NCBI GenBank assembly: GCA_016720585.1
Contig: JADKKH010000001.1
Coordinates: forward strand, 930,001-994,000
DNA length: 64,000 nt
Direction of reading: 5' to 3'
DNA from: Chitinophagaceae bacterium
GTDB taxonomy: Bacteria > Bacteroidota > Bacteroidia > Chitinophagales > Chitinophagaceae
Under the pieces are notes generated by a model. The model was not told the origin of the DNA. It saw nothing but the letters and a program-made list of their open reading frames with translations, and searched no databases. This document shows, one piece after another, positions 53,028-60,380 of the stretch (position 1 is the first letter of the stretch; every line of letters begins with the position of its first letter). A program made the translations under genes and the position numbers.

Positions 53028-54182
53028 ATGTCATCCCAACATTACATGGAACGCTGCCTGGAACTGGCTCTGCGCGGAGCAGGATATGTTGCCCCCAATC
53101 CCATGGTGGGTGCGGTTTTGGTTTATGAAGACCGCATTATTGGCGAAGGCTGGCACCAGCAGTATGGTGAAGCACATGCAGAAGTGAATTGTATTGAATC
53201 AGTAAAAGAAAAAGATAAACATCTTATTTCTTTATCCACTTTATATGTTTCATTAGAGCCCTGCGCTCATTTTGGTAAAACACCTCCCTGCACGGATTTA
53301 ATAATAAAAAATAAAATTCCGAAAGTTATTATGGGTTGCCGTGACCCTTTTAAAGAAGTGGATGGGAAAGGAATAGAAAAACTGAAAGCAGCGGGAGTTG
53401 ATGTGGAAGTTGGAATATTGGAAAATGAATGCAAAGAACTGAATAAGCGGTTCTTTACTTTTCACATAAAGCACCGGCCTTATGTCATTTTAAAATGGGC
53501 ACAGACGGGGGATGGGATGATAGCAGCCTCCCCAAACCCCTCACAAGGAGGGGCTTTAGAGTCGGCAAAGAATAAAGAGTCTTTTGCCCTATCGGGTTCT
53601 GAAGTCCCCCCTTGCGGGGGATTTAGGGGGGCTTCAAGATTGCTAATCAGTAATGAATACTCCAACCGCTTAGTGCATAAATGGAGAAGTGAAGAAGCAG
53701 CGATATTGGTGGGAACCAATACGGCACTGCAGGATGACCCGGAACTTACAACAAGATTGTGGCCGGGGAAATCACCATTGCGGTTGGTAATAGATATGAA
53801 TCTACGCTTACCGACTTTCCTGAAAGTTTTTAATGGGGAAGTAAAAACAATAATTTTTAATACTGTACGGCAGGAAGAGAAAGAAAACCTGCTTTATTTT
53901 AAGTTGGAGAAAAATAAAAACCTGGTCCCGCAACTGATGAATGCGCTGTATCAATTAAATATTCAAAGTGTGCTGGTGGAAGGTGGAGCAAAGTTGTTGC
54001 AGTCATTTATAGATGAGGGGATCTGGGATGAAACGAGGGTAGTGTCGAGTGTTGAGTTGCGTCCCGATAGCTATCGGGATTCGAGTGGGTTGGCTGCTCC
54101 GGTATTGGCAAATGCAATAAAAACCAGCGAACAAATGATAATTACTGATAAAATAGAAATCTACGAACCGAAACACTCCTGA
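53028..54182 (+). CDS. ribD: Riboflavin biosynthesis deaminase/reductase RibD with repeat-derived insert
   Basis: Bifunctional enzyme for two consecutive steps of riboflavin synthesis. The 384-residue protein has the zinc deaminase domain (ARGAGYVAPNPMVGAVLVY-like LRGAGYVAPNPMVGAVLV; EAHAEVNCIE; SLEPCAHFGKTPPCTDLI) and the reductase domain (YVILKWAQTGDGMIA, LVHKWRSEEAAILVGTNTAL, VLVEGGAKLLQSF). Residues about 167-203 are encoded by a repeat element with inverted arms at 53525-53637 and interrupt the reductase between GDGMIA and RLLISNEYSNR. A second palindrome at 54062-54079 encodes PDSYRDS near the C-terminus. The frame stays open through both. The ATG at 53028 follows the promoter directly. 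Confidence 0.93.
   Translation: MSSQHYMERCLELALRGAGYVAPNPMVGAVLVYEDRIIGEGWHQQYGEAHAEVNCIESVKEKDKHLISLSTLYVSLEPCAHFGKTPPCTDLIIKNKIPKVIMGCRDPFKEVDGKGIEKLKAAGVDVEVGILENECKELNKRFFTFHIKHRPYVILKWAQTGDGMIAASPNPSQGGALESAKNKESFALSGSEVPPCGGFRGASRLLISNEYSNRLVHKWRSEEAAILVGTNTALQDDPELTTRLWPGKSPLRLVIDMNLRLPTFLKVFNGEVKTIIFNTVRQEEKENLLYFKLEKNKNLVPQLMNALYQLNIQSVLVEGGAKLLQSFIDEGIWDETRVVSSVELRPDSYRDSSGLAAPVLANAIKTSEQMIITDKIEIYEPKHS
53525..53637. repeat. Inverted-arm repeat element inside ribD
   Basis: Left arm 53525-53560 (CCTCCCCAAACCCCTC, AAGGAGGGGCTTTAGA) and right arm 53601-53637 (AAGTCCCCCCTTGC, GGGGGATTTAGGGGGGCTTC) are related in inverted orientation, and each is a hairpin. The arms match the element at 27007-27157 in layout (GGAGGGGCTTT at the left, ATTTAGGGRGGCT at the right), while the centre differs. 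It is translated in frame. Confidence 0.75.
54062..54079. repeat. Perfect 18-base palindrome TCCCGATAG/CTATCGGGA in ribD
   Basis: Two 9-base arms with no loop. Related palindromes lie upstream of rpsH (9290) and in mrp (58451), and decayed versions at about 37452 and 56631. Confidence 0.7.
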
Positions 54183-54228
54183 CCTGCCTACCGGCAGGCA
54201 GGCTAACGACTAATGACTAGCGACTCAT
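54183..54228. repeat. CCTGCC/GGCAGG palindrome followed by a heptamer array at the yigZ start
   Basis: The palindrome CCTGCCTACCGGCAGGCAGG (54183-54202) follows the ribD stop codon. Then come four 7-base units GGCTAAC, GACTAAT, GACTAGC, GACTCAT (54201-54228). The yigZ ATG at 54213 is inside the array, so the array encodes its first residues. Confidence 0.6.
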
Positions 54229-54818
54229 TCTATAATACGATAGAAAAACCTTCGGTTGCTGAATTCAAAGACCGGGGCAGCAAATTCATCGCTTATGCAT
54301 TTCCAATTGCTGAGGTATCTGAGTTTAAAGAAAAATTAGCTGCATTAAAAAAAGAACATCCCAAAGCGGTGCATCATTGTTTTGCTTACCGGTTGGGATT
54401 GGATGGCATTACTTACCGGGTAAGTGATGACGGTGAACCCTCCGGCACAGCAGGCAGACCGATACTGGGGCAGATAGACAGTAAAGAACTAACGCATGTG
54501 CTGATAATTGTTGTTCGTTATTTTGGTGGCACATTGTTAGGGGTTCCAGGACTGATCCATGCTTATAAAACGGTTGCTGCATTGGCTTTGCAGGCTGGTT
54601 CGATAATACAGAAGCTGGTTCTTATCAATTACCGCCTGCAATTTGACTATACACAGATGAATGAGGTGATGAAAGTCGTGAAGTTGTTTGATTGCGTTGT
54701 ATTAAAGCAGGAGACACAGTTGTTCTGTTCTTTGGAGATTGGTGTACCGAAGAACCGTTTGGAAGAAGTAGTGAATAAATTGAAGGACTTGAGAGGGGTG
54801 GAGGTGGAAAAATCTTAA
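54213..54818 (+). CDS. yigZ: YigZ/IMPACT family protein (UPF0029)
   Basis: The family is conserved and linked to translation regulation in eukaryotes; its bacterial role is not settled. The 201-residue protein has the typical N-terminus MTSDSFYNTIEKPSVAEFKD, KAVHHCFAYRLG, DDGEPSGTAGRPILGQI and VVRYFGGTLLGVPGLIHAY, with a C-terminal ferredoxin-like domain. It follows ribD by 30 bases. Confidence 0.92.
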   Translation: MTSDSFYNTIEKPSVAEFKDRGSKFIAYAFPIAEVSEFKEKLAALKKEHPKAVHHCFAYRLGLDGITYRVSDDGEPSGTAGRPILGQIDSKELTHVLIIVVRYFGGTLLGVPGLIHAYKTVAALALQAGSIIQKLVLINYRLQFDYTQMNEVMKVVKLFDCVVLKQETQLFCSLEIGVPKNRLEEVVNKLKDLRGVEVEKS

Positions 54819-54830
54819 AAATTGAGTCAA

Positions 54831-55370
54831 TTAATTTTTTTGCAATACCAGGGTGCTCATACAACGTATATCATCCACATTCACCGTTTTTAATGGCTCC
54901 AGAAACGACAAGTTGTTTTGAAGCACACTGCTTGTCAGTAAGGGTCTTGTTAAAAGAAAACGGGTACTGCCATCGGGAATTTTATAAACGCCGTCGTTGA
55001 TTAAGTTTATTTTGTCCTCAATGCCCATAACCGATGCAATGCGGATGAACAGGGAGCCTCCCGGTTTTACTACCCGAACCAATTCTGCCAGCATAGATTG
55101 AAAATGCGGAGTGCTGCTGGCAAAATGAAGCACGGCAATGCTGATTGCATGATCAAAATAATTATCCGGGAATGGCATTTTTTCTATCAACGAAACTTTG
55201 AATCTGTCAGGTGAAAGTGTGGGATTAGCTAATTTAATCCCGGCGATAATTTCCTCACTCTTGTCAATGCCATAAATTTCTATGCCATTTTGTAAAAACC
55301 AGTGCATGTTTCTTCCCGTACCGCAACCCTGGTCCAGTATTTTATCAGTTTCATGGTATCTGCCTTTCAT
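54831..55370 (-). CDS. Class I SAM-dependent methyltransferase, N-terminal start unclear
   Basis: A 179-residue Rossmann methyltransferase from the ATG at 55370, with motif I ILDQGCGTGRNMHWFL, the acidic GIDKSEE and DHAISIAVLHFAS. Substrate unknown. The same frame stays open upstream to 55449 and encodes QPSIKQFLGETDIYLLDQI, which reads as genuine protein running into MKGRYHE, but contains no ATG, GTG or TTG. Either the start is a CTG at 55434-55436, or the true start was lost by a mutation or miscount in the T-run at 55442-55450. Confidence 0.75.
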   Translation of the reverse strand: MKGRYHETDKILDQGCGTGRNMHWFLQNGIEIYGIDKSEEIIAGIKLANPTLSPDRFKVSLIEKMPFPDNYFDHAISIAVLHFASSTPHFQSMLAELVRVVKPGGSLFIRIASVMGIEDKINLINDGVYKIPDGSTRFLLTRPLLTSSVLQNNLSFLEPLKTVNVDDIRCMSTLVLQKN

Positions 55371-55505
55371 GATCTGATCAAGGAGGTAGATATCGGTTTC
55401 ACCGAGAAATTGTTTTATTGATGGTTGTTTATTCAGCGTGTATTTTTTTTAAAAATTAAAGTGTGTGGTAAGGAGAGAACAAATTTTCTTAAGTCCTTAG
55501 CAAGG

Positions 55506-56402
55506 TTATTTAAAACGGCTACTCACCACCAATTCCTTACTCCCCGCCGCATACGTATAAAACCCTTCCCCGCTTTTTACTCCCAGTTTACCCGCAGTTA
55601 CCATATTTACCAACAAGGGACAGGCTGCATATTTAGGATTACCAAAACCATCATGTAAAACCTTCAGAATAGAAAGACAAACATCCAAACCAATAAAGTC
55701 GGCTAGTTGTAAAGGTCCCATCGGGTGGGCCATACCCAGTTTCATTACGGTGTCTATTTCTTCCACGCCGGCAACTCCTTCATACAAACTGTAAACAGCT
55801 TCGTTGATCATCGGCATTAATATCCGGTTGGCAATAAAGCCGGGATAATCATTAACCACACAGGGAATTTTGCCGAGTTGTTTGCTGAGTTCCACAATGG
55901 TATCAGTTACTTCCTTGCTGGTGGCATAACCATTTATGATCTCAACCAGTTTCATGACCGGCACCGGGTTCATAAAATGCATACCGATTACTTTACTGGC
56001 CCGGTTGGTAACGGCTGCAATTTTTGTAATGGAAATTGACGAAGTGTTTGTCGCAAGAATGGCTTCTTTAGGCGCATACGAATCAAGCTGTTCAAAAATA
56101 TTCAGTTTCAGTTCACTATTTTCCGTAGCGGCTTCTATTACCAGCGCAGCATCTTTTACGCCTTCAATGATATTTGTTTCAATAGTGATATTACTGAGCG
56201 CTGTTTTTTTCTGTTCTTCAGTGGCCGTTCCTTTGGCAATTTGCCGGTCAAAGTTTTTGGTGATGTTGGCTACGGCCTTATCCAATTGTGCCAGCGAAAG
56301 ATCTACAATGGTCACTTTAAAACCGGCTTGTGCAAATACATGAGCAATGCCATTACCCATGGTGCCGGCGCCGATGACACTAATACCCCCGCTTTGTATC
56401 AT
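55506..56402 (-). CDS. hbd: 3-hydroxybutyryl-CoA dehydrogenase
   Basis: NAD-dependent oxidation of 3-hydroxyacyl-CoA (beta-oxidation or butyrate-type metabolism). The 298-residue protein has the NAD-binding ISVIGAGTMGNGIAHVFAQ, the catalytic-region GMHFMNPVPVMKLVEII and the C-terminal DTVMKLGMAHPMGPLQLADFIG in two adjoining parts. No thiolase or enoyl-CoA hydratase lies next to it. Confidence 0.93.
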   Translation of the reverse strand: MIQSGGISVIGAGTMGNGIAHVFAQAGFKVTIVDLSLAQLDKAVANITKNFDRQIAKGTATEEQKKTALSNITIETNIIEGVKDAALVIEAATENSELKLNIFEQLDSYAPKEAILATNTSSISITKIAAVTNRASKVIGMHFMNPVPVMKLVEIINGYATSKEVTDTIVELSKQLGKIPCVVNDYPGFIANRILMPMINEAVYSLYEGVAGVEEIDTVMKLGMAHPMGPLQLADFIGLDVCLSILKVLHDGFGNPKYAACPLLVNMVTAGKLGVKSGEGFYTYAAGSKELVVSSRFK

Positions 56403-56868
56403 AAAGCCCCTGGTTTTAATCCGAAAGTTGAACGTTTCCTATTCCCCGGAGGGGTGGTTTGAAAATTCACTTAAGGGAGGAGTTAATTAATTTATTTGTC
56501 AAAACAAAAGTAAGCATTTAGGATTCATCCCCTCCTTGGAGGGGCGAATTAAGGAAAACTCTTTTCTTTAGTAAGACGGGGTGCCTGTCCCGCAGAATTG
56601 CGGGAGGTTGCTGCCTAATGAACCGAATTCCGGATAAAAATCGGGATGCTGCAAAAAATGGCCAATAGAATTCATACAGCAGAATTGTGCGATGCTTCGT
56701 ATCACTCAGCACCGGCTTCACAGACGATGACAAGTCCGAAGGACTCCTTTGGAGAAATACTTTAGCTGGTTAAATAAACAAAAAATCTAATTGCTATAAG
56801 AAAAATATACAATCAATAAAGACTCATTGATCTAAGTTCCCCCTTGTGGGGACAGGGGGCCGGCTGTT
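56403..56868. repeat. Gene-free, repeat-rich spacer downstream of hbd's promoter side
   Basis: This 466-base stretch between two minus-strand genes holds no convincing gene. A CCCCGGAGGGG hairpin lies at about 56443-56453. The segment 56526-56627 is the second copy of the repeat at 28771-28870, starting CATCCCCTCC-TTGGAGGGG and with a central palindrome CCCGCAGAATTGCGGG (56589-56604). An imperfect TCCGGAT/ATCGGGA palindrome is at about 56630-56646, and a CCCCCTTGTGGGGACAGGGGG block at about 56839-56859 ends next to the following gene. Confidence 0.7.
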
Positions 56869-57510
56869 CTAATTCTTATTCTTAAAATCCCCCCGTTTCC
56901 AGGCCTGAATAAAATCCAACCAGGCAGCCGGGTTGAAGATGTTTTGAGGAGGCGTTTGACCCTGGTATACCGCCTTATTCGCTATTTTATTAAACTGCAT
57001 TTTCGTTGCCTCTCCACCATCACCGGGAATGGTTCGTAACCAGGTCCTTCGTTTGGCGGCACTGGTATTCTGGCGGGCGACTTCGATATTATCATCGGGA
57101 ACTTTATTATTCACGAAGTCCCGCTCAAATTGCTGGGCCGTTGGCCGGGGGCGAAGTATCGTAGCTGGAAGATAAACTGTGTCAATGACCATCAATTGAA
57201 TAACACTATACTGGTTGCCTTCCAGTTCACGGGGGATGGTGATGGTTTTGGGTTTGTAGGTTACATGGGTAAATTCCACCTGGTCGCCTTTCAAAACCAC
57301 GATGGAAAAAACACCCTGGCTGTTGGTGATCGTACCGCGGTTCTGTCCTTTTACCATGACACTAACTGCCGGCACACCCACAAGGCTGTCGGCCGTCATA
57401 ACTACCCCGTATAGCTGCACCACGGAATCGCGGGAGGTTTCAAACTGGGCTTTGGCTGTCAGGGGAATAATAAAAAGCAGTAAAATGATATAGCGTAAAT
57501 ATTTCTTCAC
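56869..57510 (-). CDS. Secreted protein with carboxypeptidase-regulatory-like domain
   Basis: A 213-residue protein. From the GTG at 57510 it begins with a signal peptide (KKYLRYIILLLFIIPLTAKAQ); the frame is open further upstream, but that part lacks export features. Residues about 30-110 form a CarboxypepD_reg-like beta sandwich (VQLYGVVMTADSLVGVPAVS, then RGTITNSQGVFSIVV), as found at the N-terminus of TonB-dependent receptors. The C-terminal half is unrecognised. Role unknown; it may act in the cell envelope. Confidence 0.8.
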   Translation of the reverse strand: MKKYLRYIILLLFIIPLTAKAQFETSRDSVVQLYGVVMTADSLVGVPAVSVMVKGQNRGTITNSQGVFSIVVLKGDQVEFTHVTYKPKTITIPRELEGNQYSVIQLMVIDTVYLPATILRPRPTAQQFERDFVNNKVPDDNIEVARQNTSAAKRRTWLRTIPGDGGEATKMQFNKIANKAVYQGQTPPQNIFNPAAWLDFIQAWKRGDFKNKN

Positions 57511-57569
57511 TTCGCCAAAAATAAAGACAAGTTGCTGATTTCGTAAAACAAATTGCCCGCTACTATGGT

Positions 57570-57577
57570 TAACTTTG
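57570..57577 (+). promoter_or_regulatory. -7 box for mrp
   Basis: TAACTTTG, a full match to TAnnTTTG, 34 bases before the mrp ATG. No TTG at the expected -33 distance. Confidence 0.4.
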
Positions 57578-57611
57578 CCATTCACTAAGACTTTTAACAA
57601 ATACTTGGAAT

Positions 57612-58713
57612 ATGACGAAAGAAAAAATACTGGAAGCCTTGAGTAATGTGCAGGAACCCGACCTGGGAAAGGACCTGGTAACACTGAATATGGTTAAGGA
57701 TATTGAGATCAATGGTAATGATGTCTCGTTTACTATTGTACTCACCACTCCGGCCTGTCCCATGAAAGACCTGATGGGAAATGCCAGCACGAATGCCATA
57801 AAACTGCTGGTGAATAAAGACGCGAACGTGAAAGTCAATTTCACGGCTAATACCACTACCAAAAGAACAGATGCAGGAACCATTTTACCGAAAGTAAAAA
57901 ATATTATCGCGGTGGTAAGTGGTAAAGGGTGGTGTGGGAAAATCAACGGTTGCAGCGAATCTGGCTTTGGCCTTATCACAGGGCGGTGCAAAAGTGGGAT
58001 TGATGGATGCAGATATTTATGGTCCGAGTGTACCGATCATGTTTGGTGTGCGCGGGGAGCGGCCGATGATGATTGATGTGGGTGGTGAAAAATCAATGAT
58101 TGCTCCGGTGGAACGATTTGGTTTGAAATTGATAAGCATTGGTTTTTTGGTGGATGAAAAAAATGCCGTGGTATGGAGAGGCCCGATGGCGAGCAGCGCC
58201 ATTAAACAATTTGTAACGGATGTATTCTGGGATGAACTGGATTACCTCGTTGTAGATATGCCACCGGGAACAGGTGATATACATTTAACGCTGATGCAAA
58301 CGGTACCGGTAACGGGAGCAGTAATTGTAACCACACCCCAGGATGTGGCGTTGGCGGATGCTAAAAAAGGAATTGCGATGTTCGGACAGGCACTTTTAAA
58401 TGTGCCGGTGATCGGGTTGGTGGAGAATATGAGCTATTTCACACCGGCAGTCCCGAACTATCGGGATAACAAATATTACATTTTCGGAAAGGATGGTGGT
58501 AAGCGCTTAGCAGATGAATATGATATTCCCTTTCTCGGACAGATACCCCTGGTACAAAGCATCCGGGAAGGCGGCGATGCGGGTGTGCCGATCATGATGA
58601 GTGATGATTTGATCACCAAAAAAGCATTTGAAGGATTTGCAGCGCAGGTAGTACGTAGTATTGCAATGAGAAATGCAAATATGAGTTCTGAAAAAATTGC
58701 AGCAACGGTGTAG
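57612..58713 (+). CDS. mrp: Mrp/ApbC iron-sulfur cluster carrier ATPase, one-base frameshift
   Basis: P-loop ATPase that carries Fe-S clusters to apoproteins. The first frame (57612 to about 57929) encodes an N-terminal MIP18/DUF59 domain (LSNVQEPDLGKDLVTLNMVK; TTPACPMKDLMGNAS) and reaches the P-loop as VVSGKG. There the GGG run at 57927-57929 has one G too many; removing it gives GKGGVGKSTVAANLALAL and a continuous 366-residue protein of normal length ending at 58713. The second part has DADIYGPSVP, VDMPPGTGDIHLTLMQ and GLVENMSYF. A palindrome at 58451-58466 encodes PNYRD in a surface position. A sequencing error is the likeliest cause. Confidence 0.9.
58451..58466. repeat. TCCCGA/TCGGGA palindrome in mrp
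   Basis: TCCCGA, ACTA, TCGGGA, in frame within mrp after ENMSYFTPAV. Same type as the palindromes at 9290 and 54062. Confidence 0.55.
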
Positions 58714-58714
58714 T

Positions 58715-58815
58715 GTTTAAAGTTTAATGTTTCGGGTTTAAGGTTTTCCCCTTCGGAGCTTACTATTTTGGCTTGAAATATTTTACTTTAAGAGCTTTAT
58801 ACTTTATTTTTTTAA
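58715..58815. repeat. Heptamer arrays in the mrp-PaiB spacer
   Basis: Five exact units GTTTAAA, GTTTAAT, GTTTCGG, GTTTAAG, GTTTTCC (58715-58749) begin directly after the mrp stop codon. A second set with complementary character (ACTTTAA, GAGCTTT, ATACTTT, ending TTTAAACC) lies at about 58784-58815. The two sets face each other around a 35-base centre. Confidence 0.7.
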
Positions 58816-58830
58816 ACCATTAATGATAAA

Positions 58831-59466
58831 ATGTACGATCTGCCACATCATAAAGAGAAAAATCAGGAAGAAATCATTCAGTTCATGAAAGATTATCCCT
58901 TTGTTTTTATCACCGGATCGGACGCGGATAGTAAACCGGTGGCAACACAAATTCCGGTTTTTATAGATGAGAAAGACGGGAAATATTTTCTTACAGGTCA
59001 TATCATGCGAAATACAGATCATCATAAGGCCTTTGAACAAAATAAAAATGTGCTGGCTGTATTTACGGGCCCTAATACCTATGTAAGTGCTACCTGGTAT
59101 GCAAACCCATCGGTGGGAAGTACCTGGAACTATATGAGTGTTCATGCAAAGGGTACCATTCGGATTGGAGATACCCATGAATTGATGTCAATTCTTAAAC
59201 GTCTTACGCTTCATTATGAAAACAATAATACGGCATCAGCAACTGTCTTTGATAATTTGCCGGCTGAATACACAGAGAGAATGATGAAAGCCATTGTGCC
59301 GTTTGAAATAGAGATTAATGACCTGCAACATGTTTTTAAATTAAGCCAGGACCGGGACGAGAAAAGTTATGATAACATTATTCAGCAATTGAAGCAAAAG
59401 GATGGTGATGCAAAAATTGTTGCGGCCATAATGGAAAAAAGAAAAGCTAAAGTGTTTCCTTCATGA
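58831..59466 (+). CDS. PaiB-family FMN-binding protein
   Basis: The family has a split-barrel FMN-binding fold and includes the Bacillus PaiB regulator. The 211-residue protein starts MYDLPHHKEKNQEEIIQFMK and shows the pattern PFVFITGSDADSKPVATQIP, LTGHIMRNTDHHKAF, VFTGPNTYVSATWYANP and VHAKGTIRIGD. Whether it regulates transcription or acts as an enzyme cannot be told. Its last four bases overlap the next gene's ATG. Confidence 0.88.
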   Translation: MYDLPHHKEKNQEEIIQFMKDYPFVFITGSDADSKPVATQIPVFIDEKDGKYFLTGHIMRNTDHHKAFEQNKNVLAVFTGPNTYVSATWYANPSVGSTWNYMSVHAKGTIRIGDTHELMSILKRLTLHYENNNTASATVFDNLPAEYTERMMKAIVPFEIEINDLQHVFKLSQDRDEKSYDNIIQQLKQKDGDAKIVAAIMEKRKAKVFPS

Positions 59467-60377
59467 AGAATTTCTTATCCTTTATTGGTTTACTTTTTTT
59501 TATGTCTTGTTCAAACACAAAGAAGCTTCCGAACACGCCATCTTTAGAGGATGGGGCCGTTGTTTTTGATAAACAAGGCCACCGGGGCTGCCGTGGGCTG
59601 ATGCCCGAAAACACGATACCTGCCATGCTCAGGGCTCTCGATTTAGGTGTAACCACCCTGGAAATGGATGTGGTAATTACAAAAGACAAAAAAGTTATTT
59701 TATCGCACGAGCAATGGTTTGGCCGGGAGATCACCACCAAACCAGACGGAACCTTTATGGGAGAACGGGAAGAGCGGAAGTTTAATATTTACTGGATGAC
59801 CTATGAGCAAACCAAAACTTTTGATGTGGGCATCAAACCACATCCCCGGTTTCCGCAGCAGCAAAAAATGAAGGTAACAAAACCGCTGCTGGCAGATGTG
59901 ATCGACAGTGTACGGAAGGATATGATGACGCGGAAAAGACCATTCCCTTATTATAATATTGAAACCAAGACCAACCCGGAATTTGATGGCGTGTTCCACC
60001 CGAAACCTGACGAGTTTGTTGAATTACTGATGGCAGTCATTAAAGAAAAACAGCTGGAAGATCATGTGATCATCCAATCCTTTGATTTCAGAACATTGCA
60101 ATACCTGCACCAGCATTACCCGGAAATAAAAACAGCCATGCTGATTGAGGATTTTGATAAAAGAACCCTTGCGGAACAATTAAAGGCCCTTGGATTTATT
60201 CCCACCATTTATAGTCCTGCCTGGCAGCTGGTGGATGAAAAACTATTGAAGAGTTGTCACCAGCAAAACATAAAAGTAATTCCGTGGACGGTGAATGATA
60301 AAGCGAAGATCGATGAATTGAAAAAGATGGGGGCCGATGGCGTCATTACCGATTACCCCAATCTTTTTAATGAATAA
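59463..60377 (+). CDS. Glycerophosphodiester phosphodiesterase, lipoprotein
   Basis: Hydrolyses glycerophosphodiesters to glycerol-3-phosphate and an alcohol. The 304-residue protein has a lipobox (GLLFFMSCSNT), so it is anchored in the envelope. The GDPD barrel shows the catalytic GHRGCRGLMPENTIPAML, the metal-binding LEMDVVITKDKKVILSHE and the C-terminal VIPWTVNDKAKIDELKKMGA with GVITDYPNLF. It overlaps the PaiB-like gene by four bases (ATGA). Confidence 0.92.
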   Translation: MKNFLSFIGLLFFMSCSNTKKLPNTPSLEDGAVVFDKQGHRGCRGLMPENTIPAMLRALDLGVTTLEMDVVITKDKKVILSHEQWFGREITTKPDGTFMGEREERKFNIYWMTYEQTKTFDVGIKPHPRFPQQQKMKVTKPLLADVIDSVRKDMMTRKRPFPYYNIETKTNPEFDGVFHPKPDEFVELLMAVIKEKQLEDHVIIQSFDFRTLQYLHQHYPEIKTAMLIEDFDKRTLAEQLKALGFIPTIYSPAWQLVDEKLLKSCHQQNIKVIPWTVNDKAKIDELKKMGADGVITDYPNLFNE

Positions 60378-60380
60378 TTA

